From NCBI GenBank assembly GCA_005792355.1, contig SXSC01000180.1:1-41588 (forward strand): a stretch of DNA of 41,588 nucleotides, given 5' to 3'. Each line of letters opens with the position of its first letter. The first letter of the stretch is position 1. The translations under genes were made by a program, and so were the position numbers. Shown piece by piece: positions 1 through 7,993 of the stretch. Source of the stretch: Opitutaceae bacterium (GTDB lineage: Bacteria; Verrucomicrobiota; Verrucomicrobiia; Opitutales; Opitutaceae). The notes beneath the pieces are model-generated. The model saw only the letters and a list, made by a program, of their open reading frames with translations. It did not search any database and was not told where the DNA came from.

Positions 1-1
1 C

Positions 2-391
<390 letters not shown>

Positions 392-456
392 GTCCCGGGG
401 TCAAAGCGGCAGGACGGAGCCGACGGCGCTCCGCCCTCCCTGGACCGCGCTGCGGG

Positions 457-1896
457 CTAGCGGGCCGCCGCGGTCTCGCGCGCTGGAACCGCCTGTTTCT
501 CGAAGTCCGCGACCACCGAGAACCGGAAGATCGATCCTTGGCCCGGCTTGCTGTCGACCGAAATGGTCCCGCCCATCAGTTCGCACAGCCGCTTGGAGAT
601 GATCAGCCCGAGGCCGGTGCCACTGCGGCGCCGCTCGGTGGAGTGATCGACCTGGCTGAACGGCTTGAACAACCGGGAGAGTTTTTCGGTCGGAACGCCG
701 ATGCCTGTGTCCGCCACGGAGAAAAAAATCCGCACCGAGCGGCGCGAATCGCGCTGGCTGATCGGTTCGCCCCGCATGCACGAAACCTGCACGGTGATTT
801 GCCCCCGTTCCGTGAATTTCAGGGCGTTGCCGACCAGATTGGAGAGGATCTGGCGCAGACGCGCCGCGTCGCCGTTCACCACCGTCGGCACATCCGGATC
901 GATGTGGGCGGAGAGATTCAGGGCGGCGGCACGAGCGCGGGGTTGGAAAAACGCCAGCAGCTCATCGATGGTCCGGTGCAGCGCAAAGGGGGCGGATTCA
1001 ATCTCGATGGTTCCGGCTTCAAGCTTGGACAGGTCCAGGATGTCCGTGATCAATTTTTCCAGGGCCTGGCCGCTCGTCTTGATGATGGCGACGTGTTCGC
1101 GTTGTTCGGGCGACAGGGGAGAGTCGGCGAGGATTTGCGCGAAGCCGATCACGCCGTTGATCGGCGTGCGGATTTCATGACTGACGATGGTAAGGAATTC
1201 GCTTTTCGCACGATCCGCCGCCTCCGCCGTCTCCTTGGCGTGCAGCAGGGCCGCCTCGGCCTCCTTGCGCAGGGTGATGTCGTGCCCCACCGCCTGGAAT
1301 TCCAGCGTGGTCCGCGCGTCGTCCCGAATCGGGCGCTGGGTCCACAGGAGCCAGCGGCGGCGGCCGTCGGCGAATTCGAGCTCGCGTTCAAAGGTGTAGG
1401 GCTCGTCGCCGATGGCGGCGCCGGGGGCGAAGAAGGGAAAGGCGTGGCCGACCAGTTCCGTGCGTTTGCGGCCGAAACCCTTCGCATAGGCGCTGTTGAC
1501 GAACGTGAGCCGGCCGTCGGGCCGGTAACGGCAAATCAGGTCGACCTGGTCCTCGACGATGCCGCGGTAACTGGCCTCGGTTTTCTGGAGTGCCTGGGCC
1601 ATGCGCTCGATGTTGCGGGCAAGGCCAATAATTTCGTCGTGATTCGATTCGCTGTCGAGCTCCCCGACGGTCGCCGGGACGGAGGTGCGCAGCGACTTGA
1701 CGCGCTGCATCAGCGTGCGATCCCACGCGTAACCGGCCAGGATCAGCAGCACGCAACCGATGATCGCCAGGGTGATGATGTAGTAGACGCTGCCGAGCCG
1801 ATCGCGCAAATCCGCATCGGCGACAATCGCGATGAGCGCCACGACCAAGCTGGAGGCCAGCCCGAGAATGAGGAATGACTTGCGGTTCTCGACCAT
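457..1896 (-). CDS. Membrane-bound PAS-domain sensor histidine kinase
   Basis: About 479 residues from the ATG at 1896; a TTG five codons upstream is also in frame. Two hydrophobic helices (about residues 7-26 and 38-57) are followed by a linker that may be HAMP-like. A PAS domain covers about 108-213, with a PAC-type end at EFQAVGHDITLRKEAE. A HisKA domain has the H-box SHEIRTPINGVIGF, with the phospho-acceptor His at about 240. The HATPase_c domain shows the N box (NLVGNALKF), DTGIGV and GTGLGL. There is no receiver domain and no response regulator next to it, so this is an orphan kinase of hybrid-like sequence type. The very short loop between the membrane helices suggests that sensing happens in the cytoplasmic PAS domain. 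Ligand and partner are unknown. No good ribosome binding site is visible at either start. Confidence 0.9.
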   Translation of the reverse strand: MVENRKSFLILGLASSLVVALIAIVADADLRDRLGSVYYIITLAIIGCVLLILAGYAWDRTLMQRVKSLRTSVPATVGELDSESNHDEIIGLARNIERMAQALQKTEASYRGIVEDQVDLICRYRPDGRLTFVNSAYAKGFGRKRTELVGHAFPFFAPGAAIGDEPYTFERELEFADGRRRWLLWTQRPIRDDARTTLEFQAVGHDITLRKEAEAALLHAKETAEAADRAKSEFLTIVSHEIRTPINGVIGFAQILADSPLSPEQREHVAIIKTSGQALEKLITDILDLSKLEAGTIEIESAPFALHRTIDELLAFFQPRARAAALNLSAHIDPDVPTVVNGDAARLRQILSNLVGNALKFTERGQITVQVSCMRGEPISQRDSRRSVRIFFSVADTGIGVPTEKLSRLFKPFSQVDHSTERRRSGTGLGLIISKRLCELMGGTISVDSKPGQGSIFRFSVVADFEKQAVPARETAAAR

Positions 1897-1993
1897 GTCC
1901 GACGCGAGCAAGGCGCGCGCGCGCGGTGAAGTCTAGCCCGCAATTATTCCACGCGGCCGGGTGTTGCCCGGCGGCCGGCGATTTGGCGATCGC

Positions 1994-2069
1994 GTAGCCG
2001 CGTTGGAGCGGAGCGACAACGTGGCCTCACGTACGGCCACGCTTTCGCCTTCGGCTCAAGCGCGGCTAC
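1994..2069. repeat. Palindromic intergenic repeat (outer arms GTAGCCGCG / CGCGGCTAC)
   Basis: Arms of 9 bp at 1994-2002 and 2061-2069 are exact reverse complements. A second, inner pair (GTGGCC at 2021-2026, GGCCAC at 2035-2040) is centred on TCACGTAC. The element lies between the sensor kinase start and the MFS stop and abuts the stop-codon repeat at 2072-2111. It has the build of a REP-like mobile palindrome, but no transposase is in the window. Confidence 0.7.
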
Positions 2070-2071
2070 AC

Positions 2072-2111
2072 CTTCGGTTGCGGTTTCCGCGTTGCGAAAA
2101 AATCCGCGCTA
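2072..2111 (-). repeat. Stop-codon-embedded 3'-end repeat, copy A
   Basis: Read on the minus strand, this 40-nt unit begins with the TAG stop of the MFS gene and ends in AAACCGCAACCGAAG. It matches units at 10862-10901 and 20134-20173 that begin with the stop codons of unrelated genes. Copy A is the most divergent, with a T-rich stretch where B and C read GGAAATT. Confidence 0.65.
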
Positions 2112-3473
2112 AACGCCCGGTCGGAGTTCGTGCAGCGGCGGCAGCCGGCGCAAGGATGGCACGCCACGGGCGACGATGGCCGCGACGGCGATGGTGCCGA
2201 TGCCGCCCAGCACCACGGCCGCCACCGGGCCGACCGCACCCGCCATCAGCCCGGCCCGGAGCGCGCCAATCTCGTTGGAGGAACCGATAAAGATCTGATT
2301 CACGGCCGTCACCCGACCGCGCAACTCGTCCGGCGTCAGCAGTTGGACGAGCGACTGCCGGACCACGACGCTGATGTTGTCAAACGCGCCGGTCAAACAG
2401 AGGGCGACGAGCGACAGCCAGAACGAGCGGGAAACGCCGAAGACGACGATGGCGACGCCAAAGCCGACCACCGACCAGAGCAGGGCGCGGCCGGGTCGTT
2501 CCAGGGGTGGCCGATGGGCGATCCACATCGCCATGGCAAACGCGCCGATCGAGGGCGCGGCGCGCAACCAGCCAAAGCCGATCGGCCCCACGTGCAGAAT
2601 CTGATCGGCATAGACGGGCAGGAGCGCGGTGGCCCCGCCCAGCAGCACGGCAAAGAGATCGAGCGAACTCGCGCCGAGAATGACCGGGTGGCGCCGGATG
2701 AAGCCGGCCCCGGCCAGCATGTCGCGCCAACTCCGCCGGCCGGCCGCCGGCGCCGGTACTTGAAAATAGGTTACGCGAGCCAGGGTCAGCAGGAAGACCA
2801 GTTCGAGCCCGGCGCCGAGCGCGTAAACCCACGGCATCCCCGCGTAGGCAATCAGGAAGCCCCCGAGTGCGGGGCCGGCGACAGTGGCGATCTCGAAGCT
2901 GCTCGTGTTCCAGGTGATCGCGTTGGCCAGCACCGGGGTCGGCACGAGCAGGGGCGTGATGCTGGAGCGCGCCGGCCAGATAAGGATGCGCGCGCTGGCG
3001 TGCGCCAGCAGCAGCAGAAACACGAGCGGGAGCGCCGGCTCGTCGAACCGCAGCGTGGCGGGGTCGGCCTGCTGCTCGAACAGCAGCGCCGTGGCCCGCA
3101 GGACGGAATTGGCCCAGCGGAGGGGCTCGAGGTCCGGCACCGCGCGGGACCACCAGGCGAGCCCGGCGAGCGCGACATTCACGACGGCGACGACCGCGGT
3201 GCCGAGGGCAATCAGGCGCCGCCGATCGTGCCGGTCCGCGATGGCGCCGGCGGGGAGCGACAGCGCGAGGAGCGGCAGCACGTTGACGAGGCCGACGAGG
3301 CCGAGCGCGGTGGCCGAGTGGGTCCACTCGTAAACCTGCCAGATCGCGGCGGCGGTGACGGCCTGACGACCGAGCAGGGCGAGCGAACTGCCGACCAGAT
3401 AGTTCCGGTATTGGGTAACGCGCAGCGCGGCGTAGGGATGGTGGGTCTCCGGCGCGATCGGTGAGTCGGGCAT
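2109..3473 (-). CDS. Major facilitator superfamily exporter (MFS_3 / EntS-like)
   Basis: About 454 residues from the ATG at 3473 (MPDSPIAPETHHPYAALRV). The frame stays open 63 nt further up, but there it overlaps the relic coding tail described at 3515-3694 and shows no membrane-protein character. Roughly 10-12 hydrophobic helices are seen, with an early YRNYLVGSSLALLGRQAV segment and an RLIALGTA loop typical of the MFS_3 group of enterobactin-exporter-like and macrolide-efflux-like transporters. Its likely role is proton-driven export of a small molecule across the inner membrane; the substrate cannot be told. The stop codon is part of a dispersed repeat. No regulator or biosynthetic gene lies next to it. 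Confidence 0.85.
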   Translation of the reverse strand: MPDSPIAPETHHPYAALRVTQYRNYLVGSSLALLGRQAVTAAAIWQVYEWTHSATALGLVGLVNVLPLLALSLPAGAIADRHDRRRLIALGTAVVAVVNVALAGLAWWSRAVPDLEPLRWANSVLRATALLFEQQADPATLRFDEPALPLVFLLLLAHASARILIWPARSSITPLLVPTPVLANAITWNTSSFEIATVAGPALGGFLIAYAGMPWVYALGAGLELVFLLTLARVTYFQVPAPAAGRRSWRDMLAGAGFIRRHPVILGASSLDLFAVLLGGATALLPVYADQILHVGPIGFGWLRAAPSIGAFAMAMWIAHRPPLERPGRALLWSVVGFGVAIVVFGVSRSFWLSLVALCLTGAFDNISVVVRQSLVQLLTPDELRGRVTAVNQIFIGSSNEIGALRAGLMAGAVGPVAAVVLGGIGTIAVAAIVARGVPSLRRLPPLHELRPGV

Positions 3474-3514
3474 GGGCTGGTGCCGAGCGAGGCAAACTTC
3501 CCCGGTCGACGCGA

Positions 3515-3694
3515 GACGACAGTGCGGTGGCGGCAAGCCGGGGTGCGTTTCCGCTGGCAGCAGGATCGGCCGACATCGCGTTGAGGGCGAGGCTGCGGCC
3601 GGGAACCTCTACGGCGCCGGTCAACGGGGTGGGTGGCGCGACAGCCGTCGCATGGCTGAAGATTTACGAAGTGCCCGGACGCCGGAGAATGTGA
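3515..3694 (+). pseudogene. Relic C-terminal tail of an Ig-type secreted protein
   Basis: In the plus frame that ends at the TGA at 3692-3694, about 59 residues resemble the C-terminal module of the protein at 7994-10528. The relic reads GAFPLAAGSADIALRARL where the intact gene reads GAFPFPAGSADAALLTTL, then LRPGTSTAPVNGVGG, and finally WLKIYEVP against LAEIYEVP. Nothing upstream continues the homology; the sequence there is the divergently read MFS start region. This is therefore a truncated 3' fragment. A terminator-like hairpin 18 nt downstream has the matching orientation, as if the end of an old gene and its terminator survived together. Confidence 0.7.
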
Positions 3695-3712
3695 TCGAAC
3701 ACCCGCGCGATC

Positions 3713-3737
3713 CCCGGCGCACCGGCGCCGGGATTTT
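3713..3737 (+). terminator. Intrinsic terminator-like hairpin behind the relic gene tail
   Basis: CCCGGCGC (3713-3720), loop ACCG, GCGCCGGG (3725-3732), then ATTTTC. The 8-bp GC stem with a short T run is oriented for plus-strand transcription, so it fits the relic at 3515-3694 and not the minus-strand operon that ends at 3772. Confidence 0.5.
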
Positions 3738-3771
3738 CGCGTGGCGAATTTCGCCGACCGGACTCCGTGGG

Positions 3772-4326
3772 CTAGGCGGAGCGGGGGGGCGTCTGCGAAT
3801 CGCCGGGTCGCCAGTTGACCAAACAATGCACGCCGTGTTTCTCCGAATATTGAATCGCGTCGACGACCCGGAGGAGTTCGTCGATGCTCCGGGCAAAACG
3901 CTCCAGGTTCGCCGAACCGTATTGGGTGATTCCCGCGCGGTCGATGACGAAGGACGCCCGCAACGCGGTGCCGGTTGACTCGTTCAGGACACCATAGGCT
4001 CGCGCGATGCGCTGATTCATGTCGGAGATCAGCGTAATCGTCGAGCCCTCGACGCCGCCCTTGGTCACCGGCATTTGCAGCCACGCCTGGTGCGTGTAGT
4101 GGGAGTCCACGGACACGGCGAGAATTTCGACGTCTCTGGCCTGAAAGTCGGCCAGGTGACGTTGGAGCCCCTGCAATTCCGACGGGCAGGCGTGGCTGAA
4201 GTCGCCCGGATAGAAAAACAACAGGACGAATTTTCCGAGAAATTGCTTGAGCGACACCGTGCCAATCTGCCCGTTGACGATGGCGTCGGCGGTGAAGACC
4301 GGTGCTGGCGATCCCACAATGATCAT
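3772..4326 (-). CDS. 2-Cys peroxiredoxin (AhpC/TSA family), operon gene 3
   Basis: 184 residues. Thioredoxin fold with the Prx1/AhpC active-site segment FFYPGDFSHACPSEL; the peroxidatic Cys is at about 47, and the following PSEL replaces the usual PTEL. The resolving Cys is at about 168, in HCLVNWRPGD, where typical members read VCPANW. It should reduce H2O2 or organic hydroperoxides in the cytoplasm with a thioredoxin or AhpF-type donor, none of which is encoded nearby. The C-terminus ends soon after RPGD and lacks the YF motif of over-oxidation-sensitive peroxiredoxins, so it may be robust to peroxide. It starts 10 nt after the stop of the channel-like gene and is probably co-transcribed with it. 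It is clearly diverged from its operon sister at 5496-6128. Confidence 0.9.
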   Translation of the reverse strand: MIIVGSPAPVFTADAIVNGQIGTVSLKQFLGKFVLLFFYPGDFSHACPSELQGLQRHLADFQARDVEILAVSVDSHYTHQAWLQMPVTKGGVEGSTITLISDMNQRIARAYGVLNESTGTALRASFVIDRAGITQYGSANLERFARSIDELLRVVDAIQYSEKHGVHCLVNWRPGDSQTPPRSA

Positions 4327-4336
4327 GGGTTCCTCC

Positions 4337-5491
4337 TCATGGCATGAGCAGTAGGAGACAGACGAGCATCACGACCAAAAACAGCATCAACGCGAGTCGC
4401 CGCAAGATGGCCCCCGAAACGCGGATGTATTCCAGCACCTCGGGGAGTTCCGTTTTCCCCTTCCATTTCCAGTATTGATGCATGTGCAACATCAGCAGGA
4501 GAAACGTCGCCGTCGAGATGATGAGCAACAGGGTGTAGATCCGGTCGGAGAGCGTGAAGTAGTCCCCGCGGGGTGTAATACCCTGGACGACCATTTGGTA
4601 GTAGAGCAGCGAAGTCAGGCTTGCCAGGGACAGGGCGAGCACGTTGCTGAAATCGAGGGTCGGATCGAGGGTCAACGACGCCAAGCCGAGGAAGAAAATA
4701 AAGAACAGCGGCACGAAGATGATGAATACGGGGCGAAGGCCCTTGCGCTTGAAGTCGAGTGAGAACACCACCTCGGGCGTCGCGGTGGCGTGGTCCAAGA
4801 CCTTGTCGTTCGCGTCGACCCGCAGCGGCACAACCTCAAAGCCGGATCGCACCTTTTTTTCCAGCAGCTTCCAGCTTCCTTCATCGAGGGCCTTGGAGGA
4901 AACGAACAACGAATCAAGGTCCGTGGTCAGGACCGCGTCGGCGGCGGTCATGGCGACGTTTTTGAGCACGAGGTCGAGGCGATGATCGTCGAGGGGAAAG
5001 TAACGATACTCCAGATTCGACTGCACGCGGGCTCGCACCTTGAACAGGCGTCGATCTTTCTGGGGCGGGAGTTCCGTGTGCTCGATCAGCTTGCCCCTGT
5101 CGAAGTAGAACTTGTCGATGGGCGTCTTCTCCAACAGCCGCGGGTCGCCTTCAAACCAGAGGATGCCGTCGAACTCGAAGAGGTCCTCCGTCATGTCGAA
5201 CTTGAGGAAACTCCGGATTGACAGTCCGACCTTGAGGATGCGTCCACCCATTTTCGCCGTATCCAGCGTCACTTGATCATGCGACTGAAGCTCGAGTTCC
5301 GCTTCTCCGATGTGGAGTTTCGAAATCGAGTGCAGGAACATCACAAGAATCGCGATTGCCGACAGGGTCACCGCCGTGAAGAGCCAGCGGAGGTTCGTCA
5401 CCTCCTCGAGGATGGGGCGATACTTCCGCATGAATCGCGTACCGACGATCATCGGGTTTAACTTCCGCAGGAATCGAGTATCGACAATCAT
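4337..5491 (-). CDS. Pentameric ligand-gated ion channel-like membrane protein, operon gene 2
   Basis: 384 residues from the ATG at 5491; an in-frame ATG at 5452 with GGAAG upstream is a good alternative. A first membrane helix (about 35-57) precedes an extracytoplasmic region of about 195 residues that looks beta-rich. YRYFPLDDHRLDLVL (about 163-176) matches the FPFDxQ region of Cys-loop-type extracellular domains. Four helices follow in the family's spacing: M1 about 254-274, ending LTLDPTL; M2 about 281-303; M3 about 311-337; and M4 about 362-383 at the very C-terminus. No cysteine pair exists in the ectodomain, as in other prokaryotic members; the only Cys is near 378. The extra N-terminal helix is unusual. 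Inferred role: a gated ion pore in the inner membrane. It lies 4 nt and 10 nt from two peroxiredoxin genes. The assignment is by motif and topology only. Confidence 0.68.
   Translation of the reverse strand: MIVDTRFLRKLNPMIVGTRFMRKYRPILEEVTNLRWLFTAVTLSAIAILVMFLHSISKLHIGEAELELQSHDQVTLDTAKMGGRILKVGLSIRSFLKFDMTEDLFEFDGILWFEGDPRLLEKTPIDKFYFDRGKLIEHTELPPQKDRRLFKVRARVQSNLEYRYFPLDDHRLDLVLKNVAMTAADAVLTTDLDSLFVSSKALDEGSWKLLEKKVRSGFEVVPLRVDANDKVLDHATATPEVVFSLDFKRKGLRPVFIIFVPLFFIFFLGLASLTLDPTLDFSNVLALSLASLTSLLYYQMVVQGITPRGDYFTLSDRIYTLLLIISTATFLLLMLHMHQYWKWKGKTELPEVLEYIRVSGAILRRLALMLFLVVMLVCLLLLMP
5423..5491 (-). repeat. Tandem duplication at the start of the channel-like gene
   Basis: The first codons encode MIVDTRFLRK, and 39 nt later MIVGTRFMRK. 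The underlying DNA repeats as well, with TGCGGAAGT at the end of each unit. Each unit carries its own ATG, so two start sites 13 codons apart are possible. The second (5452) has the better Shine-Dalgarno, and the first unit supplies it. Confidence 0.7.
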
Positions 5492-5495
5492 GGGA

Positions 5496-6128
5496 CTATT
5501 TTCGGGCCGACCGCGCCCCGTAGTACTTCATGATGCCCTCTTGTCCCGGCCCGATCGTTCGCGCGCCGGGCCTCCAGTCAGCGGGACACCACTCGACGTA
5601 CTGCTCCGTGTGTTGCGCCGCGTCGACGATGCGCAGGAGTTCCTCGATGTTTCGGCCGACGTCGAGATTGTTGACCGCGCCGTAAACGACGAGGCTGTCC
5701 CGGTCGAGGAGGAAGACGCCGCGATGGCAAATGCCGGCGTCTTCGTCGAGGACGCAGAAGGCACGGGCGAGTTCCTTGCGAACATCGGAGACGAGCTTGA
5801 ACGTGACGCCACTGATGCCGTGGTCCGATTCGGGCTGCAGCAACCACGCCTGGTGGGCCTCGATGGAGTCGACGGAAATGCCGATCACTTCCACGCTTCG
5901 TTGCTCGAATTCCGGCAGGGCGTGCTGGAGCGCCATCAGCTCCGTGGGGCAGACGATGGAAAAATCGTTGGGATAGAAGAAAAGGAGCGCGTAACGATCG
6001 AGCAGATCCAGTGACGTCAGGTTCACGATTTTCCCGCCGACGATGGCCTGGACCGAGAACTCTGGCGAGCGACTGCCGATGATGGTCAACGGCGCGGTGC
6101 CGTTGCGATCGGCTGTATCACGAGGCAT
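5496..6128 (-). CDS. 2-Cys peroxiredoxin (AhpC/TSA family), operon gene 1
   Basis: 210 residues from the ATG at 6128, which has GGAG about 12 nt upstream; a TTG seven codons earlier is also in frame. The active-site segment is FFYPNDFSIVCPTEL, with the peroxidatic Cys at about 60. The resolving Cys is at about 181, in VEWCPADWRPG, the canonical context. The helper segment HGISGVTFKLVSD is also present. The C-terminus continues to KYYGARSARK, longer than in the sister protein and with a YF-like aromatic pair, so the two enzymes may differ in sensitivity to over-oxidation. It is a cytoplasmic peroxide reductase and the promoter-proximal gene of the operon. Its stop lies 4 nt before the first start of the channel-like gene, which suggests translational coupling. 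Confidence 0.92.
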   Translation of the reverse strand: MPRDTADRNGTAPLTIIGSRSPEFSVQAIVGGKIVNLTSLDLLDRYALLFFYPNDFSIVCPTELMALQHALPEFEQRSVEVIGISVDSIEAHQAWLLQPESDHGISGVTFKLVSDVRKELARAFCVLDEDAGICHRGVFLLDRDSLVVYGAVNNLDVGRNIEELLRIVDAAQHTEQYVEWCPADWRPGARTIGPGQEGIMKYYGARSARK

Positions 6129-6149
6129 GGGTTCGTTCGTCTCCAACAA

Positions 6150-6682
6150 AGTATGATTGCTGCCGGGAAATAGGGTGGGGAGTGGTTGGCGGGGTGCACG
6201 GACAGATCGCTCCGTTCTCCCACCGTGCGACCAAGCAAACCTCCGGGCCCATCGCGGTCAACGGGCAAAACCCGTCCGGATTCGATCCCCCGGAAATCCG
6301 GCATCCTCACGGGTGGCTGGCGCGCACCGGTGGCGCCGGCAATAGGCCCCGCTCGGTCAAACACCACGACCTCGAGGCCACGAGGGACGATGCCGTCATC
6401 GCGACTTTGGGTGCGCCGCTGCGGTGCATTACGCCGCTCGGTCGTCGATTCGAGCGCGCCGTGCTCATCGGGAAAGCCGCGGAGAAACTCCCGTGGGGCA
6501 TTTTGATCGTCAGCGATGAGCCCGGGAAGAGCCCGTCGCGGCCGAATTGTTTTGAATCAGCGGAGCGCGGACCTACACCACCCGGGTCCAGCGATGTGTG
6601 ATGCAACCAATACGAATCCGGCGACGCCGGGCCGCAGCTTCGATCGAAAACCGGAATTGAACGGAGGTCGCCCCGTTTCACG
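6150..6682. other. Region of about 530 nt with no assignable gene
   Basis: It lies between the divergent starts of the peroxiredoxin operon and fmt, so it should hold both promoters, but no convincing -35/-10 pair was found. A plus-strand frame is open from a GTG at 6182 to 6601. Its middle (for example AVLIGKAAEKLPWGILIVSDE, about 6455-6517) looks protein-like, but no family was recognised and no ribosome binding site is seen. A GGAGGT at 6663-6668 lies 14 nt before the fmt start. Confidence 0.3.
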
Positions 6683-7678
6683 ATGAGCACTCCCCTGCGG
6701 CTGGTTTTTTTTGGCTCCGACGCGATCGCGCTGCCGTCGCTGGAGTGGCTCAGCGGCGCCGGTGCCGGCCTCGCCACGGTGGTGGGCGTCCTGACGCAGC
6801 CCGACCGGCCGGTGGGGCGTGGCCAAAAAGTGCAAGCCAACGCCATCAAAGCATGGGCGACCCTCCGGGGGTTGCCGGTGTGGCAGCCGGAAAAACTAAC
6901 CGGAGAGGTGCGTGAGACGGTGGCGGCGCTGGTGGCCGACGTCGCCCTGGTGATGGCGTACGGGCACATCCTGCGTGACGAGTTCATCGCGACGCCGCGG
7001 CTGGGGACGTTGAATCTCCATACTTCGATTCTGCCCAGATACCGGGGCGCGTCGCCGATTCAAACGGCAGTGGCCGCCGGCGAACGCGAGACGGGCGTGA
7101 CCCTGATGCGAATCGTGCGACGGCTCGACGCCGGTCCGGTCGCCGACTGTGAACGGATCGCGATCGACCGCTTGGATACCGCGGTGGAGGCAGAGGCGAA
7201 GCTCGCCGCGGCTTGCGTGCCCCTCCTCGCGCGAAACCTGGCGCGACTGGCTGCCGGGGCGCTGCTATTTTCGGAGCAGGAGGAAGGCGCGGCCACCTAT
7301 TGCCGAAAACTCACCAAGGAGGATGGGGTGATCGATTTTGCAGTGTCGGCGGCGGAGCTGGCGGCGAGAATCAATGGCTTGTTTCCCTGGCCCTGTTGCA
7401 CCGCGGGGTTCGCCGGGTTGATTGTGAAATTCGGTCTGGCCGATGTGGTGGAAACGGCGGCCGGCGGCGTGGCGACCCCGTCGTTCCCCGGAGAAGTGCT
7501 CGGTGCGGATGCCGCCGGGTTGCTGGTTGGCACGGGTGCCGGCGTACTGCGCGTGCGGCGTCTGCAGCGCCCGGGAGGGCGGATGCTGCCGGCCGGGGAA
7601 TTTCTGCGCGGCTTTTCGATTCCAGCCGGCACGCGGCTCTCGTCGCACGCGATGCCGGCGTTGCTGGTCGCGCGCTAG
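6683..7678 (+). CDS. fmt: Methionyl-tRNA formyltransferase
   Basis: 331 residues, a normal length. It transfers a formyl group from 10-formyl-THF to Met-tRNA(fMet) for translation initiation in the cytoplasm. The N-terminal Rossmann-like domain starts LRLVFFGSDAIALPSLEWL. The catalytic segment is NLHTSILPRYRGASPIQ (about 111-127), giving the catalytic Asn (about 111) and His (about 113). The catalytic Asp is in RRLDAGPV (about 153). The second domain contains ARINGLFPWPCC and ends with a small barrel (GVLRVRRLQRPGGRMLPAGEFLRG). The usual partner def (peptide deformylase) is not adjacent, so it sits here as an isolated gene. Confidence 0.96.
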   Translation: MSTPLRLVFFGSDAIALPSLEWLSGAGAGLATVVGVLTQPDRPVGRGQKVQANAIKAWATLRGLPVWQPEKLTGEVRETVAALVADVALVMAYGHILRDEFIATPRLGTLNLHTSILPRYRGASPIQTAVAAGERETGVTLMRIVRRLDAGPVADCERIAIDRLDTAVEAEAKLAAACVPLLARNLARLAAGALLFSEQEEGAATYCRKLTKEDGVIDFAVSAAELAARINGLFPWPCCTAGFAGLIVKFGLADVVETAAGGVATPSFPGEVLGADAAGLLVGTGAGVLRVRRLQRPGGRMLPAGEFLRGFSIPAGTRLSSHAMPALLVAR

Positions 7679-7993
7679 CAGCCGGAATAATTCCATCGGG
7701 AGTGTTCACTCCGCCGGTCTTGGGTATTCTCTGCGTGCCAGTCCTGTGTCCAAACCGTGTCCAGTCAGCGTACCTCCGGAAAGAAGATGCCACGAAAGCG
7801 GCAATTGTGCACGCAGGAGGCGGGTCCGGGGAATTTTTTCTGGCTCAAGTTCGGGGTTCGACAGAGTGATTCTGGACGGAAAAGGTTCCGGAGCCGGAAA
7901 GACCTTGGCGTTCTTCAAGGCGGGGTCGATCGCCGTGCAGATTGTCGCAACCACGCCATGGACATCGCGTCTTCACCTTGGTTGAAATCTGCC
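7679..7993. other. Intergenic stretch between fmt and the Ig-domain gene
   Basis: About 315 nt. The frame of the downstream gene is open through the last 237 nt, but the translation there is rich in Arg, Lys and Gln and precedes the obvious signal peptide, so it is treated as untranslated leader. No terminator or recognisable promoter was found. Confidence 0.4.

Noticed and set aside
538..1878. Long plus-strand open frame opposite the sensor kinase
   Set aside because: High GC keeps the opposite strand open. The translation has no recognisable domain, whereas the minus strand encodes a full kinase.
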